Below are positions 35,602-48,739 of a DNA stretch of 64,000 bases, piece after piece; the stretch's first letter is position 1; every line of letters starts with the position of its first letter. Both the position numbers and the translations under genes were made by a program. Below the pieces are notes generated by a model. It had not been told where the DNA came from. It ran no database searches and was given only the letters and a program-made list of their open reading frames with translations. This stretch comes from Panulirus ornatus (Eukaryota > Arthropoda > Malacostraca > Decapoda > Palinuridae): the NCBI RefSeq assembly GCF_036320965.1, contig NC_092225.1:61119108-61183107 (forward strand). Reading direction: 5' to 3'.

Positions 35602-36930
35602 AAGCAACGAAACCAGAACCATCCAATCCACAATCAGGCCGCACGGAGCTTTTTAAGGATTCACCTGACAGATTCACTGGCACAATCAAATGATAGCAAT
35701 TCAGCCCTTGTATTACCACATTGTTCAATACACTCTGTCCTATCCACGCCTCACACCCTCCTGCACGTTTAGGCCTTGAATACGCAAAGCATCTTTCACT
35801 CCATCCTTCCACCTTCAATTTGGTCTCCCACTTCTCGTTCCGTTAACCTCTGACACATGTATCTTCTTTGTCAATCTTTCCTCACTCATTCTCTCCATGT
35901 GACCAAACCATTTTAATACACCCTCTTCTGCTCTCTCAGCCACACTCTTTTTATTACCACACATCTCTCTTACCCTTTCATTATTTACTAGATCAAACCA
36001 CCTCACACCACATATTGTCCTCAAACATTTAATTTCCAACACATCCACCCTCCTGCGCACAACCCTATCTATAGCCCACGCCTCTCAACCATATAGCATT
36101 GTTGGAGCCACTATTCCTTCAAACATAATCATTTTTGCCGTCTAAGATAACGTTCTCGCCTTCCACACATTCTTCAACGCTCCCAGAACCTTCGTCCCCT
36201 CCCCACCCTGTGACTCACTTCCGCTCCATGGTTCCAGCCGCTGCTAAATCTACTCCCAGATATCTAAAGCACTTCACTTCCTCCAGTTTTTCTCCATTCA
36301 AACTTACCTCCCAACTGACTTGTCCCTCAACCCTGCTCAACCTAATAACTTTGCTGTTATTCACATTTACTCCCAGTTTTCTTCTTTCTCACACTTTACC
36401 AAACTAAGTCACCAACTTCTGCAATTTCTCACCATAATCAGCCACCACGCTGTATTATCAGCGAACAACAACTGACTCACTTCCCAAGCCCTCTCATCCA
36501 CAACAGATTGCATACTTGCCCCTCTTTCAAAAATCTTGCATTCACCTCCCTAACAACACCATCCATAAACAACTTAAACAACCATGGAGACATCACGCAC
36601 CACTTTCGCAAACTGACATTCACTAGGAACCAATCGCTTTCCTCTCTTCCTCCTCGTACACATGCCTTGCATACTCGATAAAAACTTTTCACTGCTTCTA
36701 GCTACTTACCTGCAACACCATGTACTCTTAATACCTTCCACAGAGCATCTCTATCAACTCTATCATGTGCCTTCTCCAGATCCATAAATGCTACATACAA
36801 ATCCATTTGTTTTTCCAAGTATTTCTCACATGCATTCCTCAAAGCATACACCTGATCCACACATCCTCTACTACTTCTGAAACCACTCTGCTCTTCTCCA
36901 ATCTAATGCTCTGTACATACCCTCACCCTT

Positions 36931-37341
36931 TCAAACAATACCTTCCCATATAATTTCCCCAGGAATACTCAACAAACTTATACCTCTGTAATTTGAACAC
37001 TCACTTTTATCCCCTTTGCCTTTGTACAATGGCACTATGCATGCATTCCGCCAATCCTCAGGCACTTCACCATGAGCCATACTTACATTGAATATCCTCA
37101 TCAACCAGTCAGTCAACACAGTCACCCCTTTTTTAATAAATTCCACTGCAATACCATCCAAACCCACCGCCTTGCCGGCTTTCATCTTCCGCCAAGCTTT
37201 CACTACCTCTTCTCTGTTTACTAAACCATTCTCCCTGATCCTCTCCCTTCGCACACCACCTAGACCAAAATATCCTATATCTGCCACTCTGTCATCACAC
37301 ACATTCAACAGATCTTCAAAATACTCACTCCATCTCCTCAC
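36931..37341 (-). pseudogene. LINE RT N-terminal fragment (copy F)
   Basis: One hundred thirty-six codons with the early RT blocks VVKAWRKMKAGKAVGLDGIA (about residues 45-64), GEVPEDWRNACIVPLYKGKG (about 91-110) and SNYRGISLLSIPGE (about 115-128). These are the finger-domain motifs of non-LTR reverse transcriptases. The frame breaks before motif A. It is the only good view of this part of the protein in the window. Confidence 0.85.
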
Positions 37342-37358
37342 CTCACCTCTACTTGTTA

Positions 37359-37703
37359 TTACCTCCCCATTAGCCCCCTCACCGATGTTCCCATTTGTTC
37401 TCTTGTCTTACGCACGTTACTTACATCTTTCCAAAACATCTTTTTATTCTCCCTAAAATTCAATGATACTCCCTCACTCCAACTCTCATTTGCCCTCTTT
37501 TTCATCTCTTGCACCTTTCTTTTGACCCCCTTCCTCTTTCTTTTATACATCTCCCTTGCCCTACTTCCCTGTAAAAATCGTCCAAACGCCTCTCTCTTTT
37601 CTTTCACTAACAATCTTACTTCTTCATCCCACCACTCTCTACCCTTTCTAATCTGTCCACCTCCCACCTTACTCATGCCACAGGCATCTTTTGCACAAGC
37701 CAT
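37359..37703 (-). pseudogene. LINE endonuclease-RT linker fragment (copy F)
   Basis: One hundred fourteen codons, strongly basic, containing GGGQIRKGREWWDEEVRLLV, EAFGRFLQGSRAREMYKRKR and SLNFRENKKMFWKDVSNVRK. The (E/D)WW(N/D)xxV and KKxFWKxVNxxR-like blocks are common between endonuclease and RT in APE-type LINEs. Confidence 0.8.
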
Positions 37704-38045
37704 TAATGCATCCCTAAATACATCCCATTCCTCCCCTCACTCTCCTTACGTCATTTGCTCTCACCTTTTTCCATTCTGCACTCAATCGCTCCTAGTACTT
37801 CCTCACACAAGTCTCCTCTCCAAGCTCACTTACTCTCACCACTCTCTTCACCCCAACATTCTCTCTTCTTTTCTGTAAGCCTCTACAAATCTTCACCTAC
37901 GCCTCCACAAGATAACGATCAGACATCCCTCCAGTTGCACCTCTCAGCACATTAACATCTAAAAGTCTTTCTTTCGCGCGCCTATCAATTAACACGTAAT
38001 CCAATAACGCTTTCTGGCCATCTCTCTTACTTACATACGTATACT

Positions 38046-38047
<2 letters not shown>

Positions 38048-38130
<83 letters not shown>
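38048..38130. repeat. (TA)n microsatellite at the 5' break of LINE copy F
   Basis: About 82 bp of TA adjoining the endonuclease end of copy F. Confidence 0.97.

Positions 38131-39356
<1,226 letters not shown>

Positions 39357-39432
<76 letters not shown>
39357..39432. repeat. (CT)n microsatellite
   Basis: About 75 bp of CT. Confidence 0.98.
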
Positions 39433-39433
<1 letters not shown>

Positions 39434-39702
39434 CTTTAGATATAATCTAGAGATTTCGAGGAGACAGAAATTTGGTACATTCTTTTTCTGTTTTTGCTTC
39501 AAGTTAGGTGTGGTAAACACCCGTGGTAGTGTGGACTTGAAGTGCATCAGGCAACGAGGCTTGGGATGCCAATATGGCTCCAGTTTTGACAGTCATTTAG
39601 CGGTCGATTATATCAATATGATTTTATTTTCCTAACCTCCTCAACATATCAAGGAAGAGATAGAGTGTAAAACCTCGTCGATAATCCTAGAGGCTTCGAG
39701 GT

Positions 39703-39705
<3 letters not shown>

Positions 39706-39769
<64 letters not shown>
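39706..39769. repeat. (GA)n microsatellite
   Basis: About 60 bp of GA. Confidence 0.98.
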
Positions 39770-39772
<3 letters not shown>

Positions 39773-39955
39773 GGGGTAAGAGGGGAGGGGTACACAAAGA
39801 GTATACATATCTGATTATACACAGATATATATATAACATTACGTGTAGTCACGCGGTACTCACGCGAACGAAGAGAAAAGCGGTCCAGCAGGTTAATAAA
39901 AACAAACTCGCCTGACAGACGAATTAATTCTCATACACATGCATGATTCACAAGG

Positions 39956-39956
<1 letters not shown>

Positions 39957-40019
<63 letters not shown>
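39957..40019. repeat. (CA)n microsatellite
   Basis: About 62 bp of CA. Confidence 0.98.
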
Positions 40020-40022
<3 letters not shown>

Positions 40023-40303
40023 GCCGAGCAGGTATGGAGGTGCTGGTGATTTTGCGGCCTGTCAATACCTACATGATTTATTCAGATGCTCTGCCTTATG
40101 GGTGGGCGCGCACGTGGGAGTGGCGGAGCCCCGAATAAAGAGCGTGGGAAATGGGAGAATTAGGAGGAGTGAGTGATGTGGCAGGAAGAGGAAATAAACA
40201 TCGCCGATAAGCGAAGCGGCACAGGCGAGAAGTGATGATCCGGGTGGAGAATGGATGAATGATAGAAAAGGAAAGAGAGGAGAAGCAAGAAGAGAGAACA
40301 TGT

Positions 40304-40308
<5 letters not shown>

Positions 40309-40373
<65 letters not shown>
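40309..40373. repeat. (TA)n microsatellite
   Basis: About 64 bp of TA. Confidence 0.97.
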
Positions 40374-40376
<3 letters not shown>

Positions 40377-42178
40377 ATCTGTGAGTGAATGATCGCTTGG
40401 TGGTGAGAAATGCTAACAGATGAGGAGAGACAGGTAAACATGCACTGGAAGTAGAAAGTGAATGCGAGGGAACACCCACAAGTTATCATCGAGGTAACGG
40501 CTGGCTGAGGTAGAGGACATAAGATAAAGCAAAGGATAGAAACCAAAAGATGATGTGTTATACGAACGAACAAATGAATCTCAAGGAAATGGAAAAAAAA
40601 AAATAAAAGAAATGCCAGATTTAAGACTATATAAATAGGCGAAAAACTTCTTGATTAGATATGATATAGGAGGGTACACAAAGCATTACCATAAAGCTGC
40701 ATCCACCATGACAAGAGGAGCCAGTGCGTTAACGGGATAGTTTATAACGTCAGTAAAAGTGGAAGGAAACCGTAAGGATTCTGCAGGAAAAGAAGAAGAG
40801 GAGGGAGGGATGTGGAGAAAGCTGCGTCACGTTTAATGAGATGCGAAACAAAAGATTTGACCGATAAGTCCGAAAAAAAGCGATTTCCTGAGATAAAGAT
40901 GAGATGAGGAGATAGGGCGATAGAGGAACGAAAAGATAAGAAATAGGGAAATGAGGATTATCATCATGATTTCCGGGAATAGCTGGAACAAAGTGTGGAA
41001 AGACTGACGCAAAATGAGAAACGACGGTAGAAAATGAGAGAGAGAGAGAAAGTCAGATATTGGGAAAGAGATGAAGGGAAGAAAATACAAAAGATATATA
41101 CAAGAGGAACGGAATGAAAAGAAGAAATCTGACTAATGTGCAGACACAGGTCCTATATCAGGTATATCAGTATAGATTTAGACACGCTCTCACACACAGA
41201 GAGACAAAGTAAAGACAGTCTCTATCTATCCATCAATAAGTGACAGTATGTCGCACTTAACCAGACTGAGCTTATACGTGATGCCTCAGTAATCCACACA
41301 CGTATGGGAAGCAACAAGACCACACAGACTACTGGGAGAAGGGGGGTGGCATCACGACCATCTTGCACCAGAGGGGTTAAGTGTGTACATTATTGAGTTG
41401 CAGAACAGAGAGGTGTGGAAGGAAGCGACTAAAAGACGAACGGCCGTATTAGATTAGCATTGCAGATGATTTGTCCTTTGGCCTCTGGAAATATGTCTGA
41501 TAAATGTTTTGAAACGAGAAGACTTGCCGCGTGACGTTTTCCTATCTCCCGCCATTGATCAAAGGCCCGGCCTCTGGAAGAAGAGTTTCACACGGAAGAA
41601 TTTTTCAGCAGGGAGTTGTGCAAGTCTCCTGGATTGGAAAGTGTTTTTGCATTTTCTTCAAAAGACCTTGTGGGGTTCGCGACGTTGCACAGATACATTA
41701 AAGAGGGCTGTGGCACGGAGATTTCAAAGCCTCATCTTAGGATGATATTCCGTGTCTTGATCGCAAGTGATCTCCTCTCGACCTGCCTCGGCGAGAGAGA
41801 GAAAAAAAAGCTTAATAAAAAAAAAACGACATTACGGCACTTCTTAAGAACCAGGGCAAAAATACGTTGAGTCCGAATTTTCAAATAACCTTTTAAATCA
41901 GCACCGCCTTATGAGATGCTTTGGGAGATGAGACGTGAGGGTTTCCGAGGGGCGTGTTTGTAGCCTCCCAGCGCCTTTAATATACTCGTAATAGGCTAAA
42001 GTATTTGACCTCTTTGGCCTATTGTAACAGCCCCTGCGAAATGTCGACGGTCGCGATAGCCGCACACGGTAACAAGCTGACTGAAGTCGTTAGTTCGAGG
42101 GACCATTGATGAATAGGGATAATGGGAAGTGAGGTTAGTGGTGTCTCATGGCAAGAGCGTCCCGACTACCCGCTAGTC
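40374..42178. other. Unassigned, largely purine-rich DNA
   Basis: 40590-41110 is rich in GAA/AGA on plus. No gene or repeat family recognised; frames of 60-85 codons have no visible domain. Confidence 0.5.
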
Positions 42179-42455
42179 CTTCAAGGCCGAAGTCTCGACA
42201 CCTGACGAATCCTTCAAGGCCAGAGTCTCGACTCCTGACGAATCCTTCAAAGCCAGGATCTCTACTCGTGACGAGTCCTTCGAGGCCAGAGTCTCGACTC
42301 CTGACGAATCCTTCAAGGCCAGGGTCTCGACTCCTGACGAATCCTTCAAGGCCAGGGTCTCGACGCCTGACGAATCCTTCAAGGCCAGAGTCTCTACTCC
42401 TGACGAATCCTTCAAAGCCAGGGTCTCGACTCCTGGTAACCCTTCAAGTCGAGTC
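42179..42455. repeat. Minisatellite, period 33 bp
   Basis: Eight units of CTTCAAGGCCAGAGTCTCGA, CTCCTGACGAATC with few changes. Both strands stay open with 11-residue periods (SRLLTNPSRPE on plus, LALKDSSGVET on minus), a consequence of 33 being a multiple of three. Confidence 0.96.
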
Positions 42456-43409
42456 CTAAACGACGATCTCCTTGAGGTACAAACACGACACAGTTTTAGG
42501 ATTCACTGTGGTCAAATGTTTGCTGCTGTCCTGTGCAGTGTTTTCCTTTCCTAGGATCATATCATTCTAGCTGCGGTACACACTTTCTTCTGGCCTTGAA
42601 GGGCGGAACATCTCTTGTCAAATATTTCATTGTTCAAGATATTTACGAGTACACTTGAATGTCTCGCATCTTCAGCCAATGTCCTTCAGGGATGAAGGCA
42701 GTTTAAATTGATTTTTGGTTCAGTTTTTCTGAAAGAGGCTTGCAGTTTATTGTTCATTTTTTCCTTCATTATTTTTCTTCCGTCAGACATTCGATTGTTT
42801 ATTGCATACCGAGTATTTTCGTGTTGTCCATGTGGATACATGTGTCTATCACCTGTTCAGCCTGCTCTGATTTTGTTCTTCAGTGTTCATGCACACTAAG
42901 ATTACACATATATATATTTTGATGGTTCAGTCTTCACACGATGGGCTATGTGGTGCATAACGCCATTTTTAATGGTATCGTTCAATATAGTTCTAGACTT
43001 CGCTTTGAGATATTTGAGGTCTCAGTGTTCATCACTTTGTTCATATTTAAGTTGTTCAGGATTTGGAGAATTCAGCAACCAGGTACGCAAAGTTGTGCTG
43101 GTAATACGCAGCGAACATTTTTGATACAGAACTCAATCAGTGCGTTAACAGCCTTTTGTTTGTAGCTATGCTCACTTGAGAGGGACACAATCGACCCAGT
43201 GTATTATCTTCCCCCACCCTCAACCATACACCGGTGCTTCAGCGTAAATCATAGGACCACTTGCGATGGATGACCTTCGTGCTGGTGAACAAGACGAACA
43301 ACACTACCACGGAACGGTCTGTAAGACTTGGCTGTGGGTGGCGATTCTGGTTTCGGGGTATTGCTGATGATGGCCAAAGAGCGGATTGTGAGCTAGTGTG
43401 AAGGCATTC
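42456..43409. other. Unassigned DNA
   Basis: Nothing recognised. Loose repeats of TGTTCA and TTCAG near 42630-43070. Confidence 0.45.
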
Positions 43410-43450
43410 CTCTTCTCCTGGCGTTACCTCGCTTTGTGGGAGACGGCGAC

Positions 43451-43455
<5 letters not shown>
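43410..43455 (+). mobile_element. Solo LINE/Fam2-type tail
   Basis: CTCCTGGCGTTACCTCGCTT, then TGTGGGAGACGGCGACCAAG, matches the LINE tail (GCGCTACCTCGC ... GGGAGACAGCGACAAAG) with few changes. No LINE body precedes it, and a TG array, not TA, follows. Probably an extremely 5'-truncated insertion. Confidence 0.7.

Positions 43456-43484
<29 letters not shown>
43456..43484. repeat. (TG)n microsatellite after the solo tail
   Basis: About 28 bp of TG immediately after the tail. Confidence 0.95.
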
Positions 43485-44114
43485 GACCACCTGGCAATAC
43501 TCAGTGAGAGTTTTTCTATGTCTCACACACTATAAGAAGTGACAAGGTATCCATTGTATGAAGTAAATAAAGGTATGTAATTACCTCGTAAACACGCTTA
43601 CATTGTGGCGAGTTGCTCTCTTGATATTCTGAGAAAGATTTAAGTGCTTGTGGTGACGGCCTCGTCTCAAGCAGTCATACAAAATGTTCAAATGTAGTAA
43701 ATTAAGCTGCAACTTGGTTTTCGAATGCTGTATACTGTGTTACATAGCATTGCTATGGTTAAATGAGTTTCATTTTCAAGACATGCTCTTTATGAAGTGT
43801 GTTTTATGATTCATACAGTTAGAAATCATCGGTATTTATTTTCTCTGCTATTCAGAGTTTAATTCTCGAGAAATGCTTACATTTTGGATGTGTGCAAATG
43901 CAATAACTTTCAATTGGTGAAGTCCTCAATGTCTTGATATTGATATATCATGTTATGCCATAACTTTAGGTAAGTGATGAACACTTATGATAACTATATG
44001 ACTGTGATATCTCTGGATGAATGTTTTATTCCTGTCACTCTGTGAAAATGCACCAGACAAATTTCATGTAATTTACGTGACCAATGAGTTATGTTTATAA
44101 GTATTATGTTATTT
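43485..44114. other. Unassigned A/T-rich DNA
   Basis: Nothing recognised. Confidence 0.5.
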
Positions 44115-44216
44115 TTATTTTCGTTGTTATTATTATCATTATTATTGTTATCATTATCATTGTTGTTATTATCATTATTATCATTATTATTATTATCATT
44201 ATTATTATCATTATTA

Positions 44217-44266
<50 letters not shown>

Positions 44267-44395
44267 GCCATTATTATTACTGTTTTATTATTATTATTAT
44301 TATTGTTATCATTATCATTACTATTGTTATTATTATCATTACTATCATCATTAGTAGTAGTAGTGGTAGTAGTTGTTGTAGTAGTGGTAGTATCT
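44115..44395. repeat. (ATT/ATC)n then (GTA)n trinucleotide array
   Basis: About 235 bp of ATT/ATC/GTT triplets ending in a (AGT)n run at 44353-44393. Confidence 0.97.
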
Positions 44396-45877
44396 AATCA
44401 TAGTGACTCCATTCAGGACCTCGAACCTGCCTTTTTATATCCTCTCATGGTCTGTCATTTCTAGTATACTTTGGGCAAAAGAAATGTAGTAGCAATGGCA
44501 TTTTATCTCTCATCGTTCCTTTGAGAGCAATGCAAGTGTTTAGCTTGGCAAAGTATTATCAAGCTACCCAAATTACTTTAATTTTTTTTATTTTCTAGCA
44601 TTTCCGAGCTGCGATTTTCCGTCTTAAGTTCACAAAAAGTTTTCGACTTGTTTTTAAGAATTTGGATTTTTTTACCACTCTGATCCTCAAATAAACTTTT
44701 GCAAAGTTTTAAGCCACATTCTTGTCTTACAACAATGCATCTCTTATCTTTCATTACCTTTCGCATTTCAAGTTTCCTTTTCTTCCGTCTGAATACTATA
44801 ACTTCAATCTGTGTTCTCATGCTATTTTGAATCTCCCTTCTGTAATCTCAGAGAGCGTTTATCCGCTCTGAACCTATTTTGTGTTCCGAATCGATTCCTT
44901 ATTTAGAAGAGAATATGTTCTAGATTATGATGCATCTCTTTCAAGACAACTAACACGCTATAGGCAAAAATATCGTATCTTAAGTGCTGTACTCGTATTT
45001 TACCCCACCTTCTTCTATTTTCTGCTTATTTTCGGAGTTTTTCATTCTTATTCTAGCCTTAATACCTTTACTCTTTTTTCAATCAATCTTTGGAGTTTTT
45101 TTTTATTCATATCCCAAGCTGAGTACCTTCAGTATTTTGATATTCTCTTAACCTGAGCTCGTTCTCTTATAATGAACCTACCTTGTGTGTACCCAGTCTG
45201 CTGTCGATGTATTATCCACGACTTTACGTCCGTATCTTTATTCATTTTGAGCGCTTTTCTTGCATCTTAGATCAGCAGCGCATACGTTTGGCGCATCAGT
45301 GTAAGGTCCATTTCGAATACACGGAAGTTATGTCACGTATTTTAACTGTGTCTCGTTCATCTAGGACCATAACACCTTATTTTGAATGGCGTCCTACTAG
45401 GGGATCCGAAGCTCAAGACACGAAGCTGGTATGATAGTCTTTTAGTTTCATTGTGATGTTGAATGCAAGTCGATTACACTCCCGTTCTTGCACTGATGAC
45501 TCACATCTCGAAGGAAAGACTCAGTACCTTTTAGGACCTTCTCAGATCCTAAGACCCTATACTTAGACATCGAAGATTAGTTCGCAAGTACCTCGACATT
45601 GCCCAGCTCGAATTTCTCCTTCAAATGGTATGAAAATGAGATTTTGTTTTAGATTTTTGGTTACTGCTCGAAGGGGATTATCTGCAGAATGACTTTTATC
45701 GTGCAGAAAGCAACACGCTTGCAGAAAAGAAAAAAGAAAAATAGAAAAAAGATATATTACAGGTCCCAATAATTTATGAGACATTTAATTCTTCTCGTGA
45801 TGGTTGAAATGACGGCGTGTGAAATTTGAATAATCTGGTAAGGGAAATGTGGCCTCTTAATGTCATGGGTTCATGAC
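44396..45877. other. Unassigned A/T-rich DNA
   Basis: No gene recognised. Two similar strings, CTTATTTTCGGAGTTTTTCATTC (near 45025) and CAATCTTTGGAGTTTTTTTTTATTC (near 45084), suggest a decayed repeat. Confidence 0.45.
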
Positions 45878-45972
45878 CGTACATACATACATACATACAT
45901 AAATACATACATACATATATACATACATACATACATACATACATACATACATACATACATACATACATACAT
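45878..45972. repeat. (ACAT)n tetranucleotide array
   Basis: About 95 bp of ACAT with two interruptions. Confidence 0.98.
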
Positions 45973-46314
45973 TCATCCCTCATACATACATGTGTACACA
46001 TATACGTATATTCGTCATTCATACATACATAACTCGGTTGTGTTTACATACAAGCATACATGTGTAATTACATACACATACACAGACGTACAATAGATGT
46101 GCAAATGTGTATTTTCTGCAATGGTGCCATGGCAGTAGCGGCTCCTCATTACTCACTGAGAAAAAGAGAGAGACCGCCTTCCTCAACGAGCATGTATTTT
46201 CAATTACCTTTAAGAGGTTTAGAAAAAGAAGTCAGGAATAACTTGGACCGTCATTCTGTCAATTTTCTTTCGAGTTTTGAAGTAATATGAAAACTTATGT
46301 ATGCGCAATTACAA
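45973..46314. other. Unassigned DNA
   Basis: CA/TA-rich to about 46090, then nothing recognised. Confidence 0.45.
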
Positions 46315-46341
46315 ACACACACACACACACACATACACGCG

Positions 46342-46424
<83 letters not shown>

Positions 46425-46428
46425 TTAT
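46315..46428. repeat. (CA)n microsatellite at the 5' break of LINE copy E
   Basis: About 98 bp of CA with a CG-rich interruption near 46337-46350, a short TA end, then LINE sequence. Confidence 0.97.
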
Positions 46429-46433
46429 GAGTT

Positions 46434-46721
46434 TTGGAGAGAGGGGCAAGTATGCAGTCTCTTGTGGATGAGAGGGCTTGGGAAGTGAGTCAGTTGTTGT
46501 TTGCTGACGATACAGCGTTGGTGGCTGATTCGGGTGAGAAAATGCAGAAGCTGGTGACTGAGTTTGGTAAAGTGTGTGAAAGAAGAAAGCTGAGAGTAAA
46601 TGTGAATAAGAGCAAGGTTATGAGGCTCAGTATGGTTGAGGGACAAATCATTTGGGAGGTAAGTTTGAATGGAGAAAAACTGGAGGAAGTGAAGTGTTTT
46701 AGATACCTGGGAGTAAATTAG
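46434..46721 (+). pseudogene. LINE RT motif C fragment (copy E)
   Basis: Ninety-five codons with SQLLFADDTALVADSGEKMQ (about residues 20-39) and GEKLEEVKCFRYLGV, ending at a premature TAG. Motif C Asp residues are kept, but the fragment lacks motifs A and B. Confidence 0.8.
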
Positions 46722-46906
46722 GCAGCGGATGGAACCATGGAAGCGGAAGTGAGGCACAGGTGGGGAAGGGGGCAAAGGTCCTGGGAGCGTTGAAGAATGT
46801 GTGGAATACGAGAGCGTTATCTTGGAGAGCAAAAATGTGTATGTTTGAAGGAATAGTGGTTCCAACAATGTTATATGGTTGCTAGGCGTGGGCTATAGAT
46901 AGGGAT

Positions 46907-47242
46907 GTGCGGAGGAAGGTGGATGTGTTGGAAATGAGATGCTTGAGGACAATATGTGGTGTGAGGTGGTTTGATCGAGTAAGTAATGAAAGGATGGGAG
47001 AGATGTGTGGTAATAAAAAGGGTGTGGTTGAGAGAGCAGAAGAGGGTGTATTGAAATGGTTTGATCACATGGAGAGAATGAGTGAGGACAGATTGACAAA
47101 GAGGTTATATGTGTCAGAGTTGGAGGGAACGAGTAGAAGTGGGAGACCAAATTGGAGAGGGAAGGATGGAATAAAAACGATTTTGAGCGATCGGGGCCTG
47201 AACATGCAGGAGGGTGAAAGGCGTGCAAGGAATAGAGTATAA
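46907..47242 (+). pseudogene. LINE C-terminal domain fragment (copy E)
   Basis: One hundred eleven codons with VLEMRCLRTICGVRWFDRVS, VLKWFDHMERMSEDRLTKRL and SGRPNWRGKDGIKTIL. H-to-D and W-to-G type substitutions against copies D and H mark decay. Confidence 0.8.
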
Positions 47243-47698
47243 TAGAATGATGTGGCATACCGGGGTCGACATGCTGTCAGTGAATTGAACCAGGGCATGT
47301 GAAGCGTCTGGGGTAAACCATGGAAAGTTTTGTGGAGCCTAGATGTGGAAAGGGAGCTGTGGTTTCTGTGCATTACACATGACAGCGAGAAACTGCGTGT
47401 GAACGAATGGGGCCTTTGTTGTCTTTTCTTAGTGCTACCTCGCGCGCGTGCGGGGGCAAGATGGTTGTCATTTCATGTGTGGCGGGATGGCGACGGGAAT
47501 GAATAAAGGCAGTAAGTATGAATCATATACATGTGTATGTGTACATATACTTATACGTTGAAATGTTACGCATGTATATGTGCGTGTGTTGACGTTTACG
47601 TATATACATGTGTATGTGGGTGGGTTGCGCCATTCTTTCATCTGTCTCCTTGCGCTACCTCGCTAACGCGGAAGACAGCGACAAAGTATTATGAATTA

Positions 47699-47702
<4 letters not shown>

Positions 47703-47773
<71 letters not shown>
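47703..47773. repeat. (TA)n microsatellite between LINE copy E and Fam2
   Basis: About 70 bp of TA shared as the 3' end of the LINE and the head side of the Fam2 copy. Confidence 0.97.
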
Positions 47774-47781
<8 letters not shown>

Positions 47782-47782
47782 T

Positions 47783-48037
47783 TTATCCCTGGGGATAGGG
47801 GATTAAGAATACTTCCCACGTATTCCCTGCGTGTCGTAGAAGGCGACTAAAAGGGGAGGGAGCGGGGGGCTGGAAATCCTCCCCTCTCGTTTTTTTTTTT
47901 TTTAATTTTCCAAAAGAAGGAACAGAGAATTGGGCCAGGTGAGGGTATTCCCTCAAAGGCCCAGTCCTCTGTTCTTAATGCTACCTCGCTAACGCGGGAA
48001 ATGGCGAATAGTTTAAAAGAAGAAGAAAAGATATATA
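47783..48037 (+). mobile_element. Fam2 non-autonomous element, full length
   Basis: Sense strand here is plus: TATCCCTGGGGATAGGGGAT, CTTCCCACGTATTCCCTGCG, GGCGACTAAAAGGGGAGGGA, a T-rich middle (47890-47910), AGGAACAGAGAATTGGGCCA, then GCTACCTCGCTAACGCGG (47980-47997) and GGAAATGGCGAATAG with a purine-rich tail AAAAGAAGAAGAAAAG. The 18 bp GCTACCTCGCTAACGCGG are identical to the tail of LINE copy E 300 bp upstream. Confidence 0.88.
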
Positions 48038-48346
<309 letters not shown>

Positions 48347-48349
48347 GGT

Positions 48350-48475
48350 GCCTGATTTTGGGTAGAGGGCTCTCATTTCAGTGCATTATGTGATCAGTGC
48401 ATTATGTGACTGCTAGAGAGTAGATGGGAGTGAATGAAGCCATTTCATCGTCTGTTCCCGGCGCTGTCGTGCTAA
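48350..48475 (+). mobile_element. Old LINE-1fam 3'UTR fragment
   Basis: GCCTGATTTTGGGTAGAGGG, CTCTCATTTCAGTGCATTAT, a small duplication of CAGTGCATTATGTGA, GACTGCTAGAGAGTAGATGG, GAGTGAATGAAGCCATTTCA and GTCTGTTCCCGGCGCTG follow the order of the 3'UTR in copies C, E and H. Confidence 0.65.
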
Positions 48476-48739
48476 AGGCGAACGTCGATTGTGTATGAAG
48501 TCCTTACCTATGGTAGTTGCATCGTGGGCATGACGAGTCTTGAGCTATGATGAATCAGTTTTTGCAATGTTTTCAGGATGGATGATGTTCAGAGCGTAGA
48601 CGGGAAAGTATAACTCGTAAATGTCTGGGAAAGTGGTTTCATATGGGTATATGTATGCTGGCGAGTGGTGTTTGAGGCTAAGTTGGGAGAATCGTTTTCT
48701 AAGTGATTATCGCGTCATTTTGGTGTCCATGTATTTGTC

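Larger units (their letters stand above)
35608..38046 (-). mobile_element. LINE-1fam copy F: longest copy, endonuclease end to C-terminus
   Basis: About 2.4 kb on minus. In order: an endonuclease end (LLDYVLIDRRAKERLLDVNV, then GMSDRYLVEA, 38010-37905), a Lys/Arg-rich linker (WWDEEVRLLVKEKREAFGRF ... KRKVQEMKKR, 37700-37450), RT start (MKAGKAVGLDGIAVEFI, YKGKGDKSECSNYRGISLLS, 37230-36955), RT motif B (CVMSPWLFKLFMDGVV, about 36590) and the C-terminal domain (36060-35820). The 3'UTR is cut off by the CA array at 35600. Several stops and frameshifts are present. Confidence 0.9.
46429..47702 (+). mobile_element. LINE-1fam copy E: 5'-truncated, with complete 3'UTR and tail
   Basis: Starts between RT motifs B and C (VLERGASM-like), carries LLFADDTALVADS, the C-terminal domain, 3'UTR and tail (47652-47690), then TA. 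Defects seen: a TAG in place of the GVD-LA codon region at about 46719, a missing G near 46760, TAG for GAG at 46883 and TAA near 47240. Both tail-like modules are clear, at 47432-47444 and 47652-47671. Confidence 0.92.

Noticed and set aside
42179..42455. CRISPR-like array
   Set aside because: The 33-bp units are contiguous with no unique spacers between them, and the surroundings are eukaryotic retroelements.
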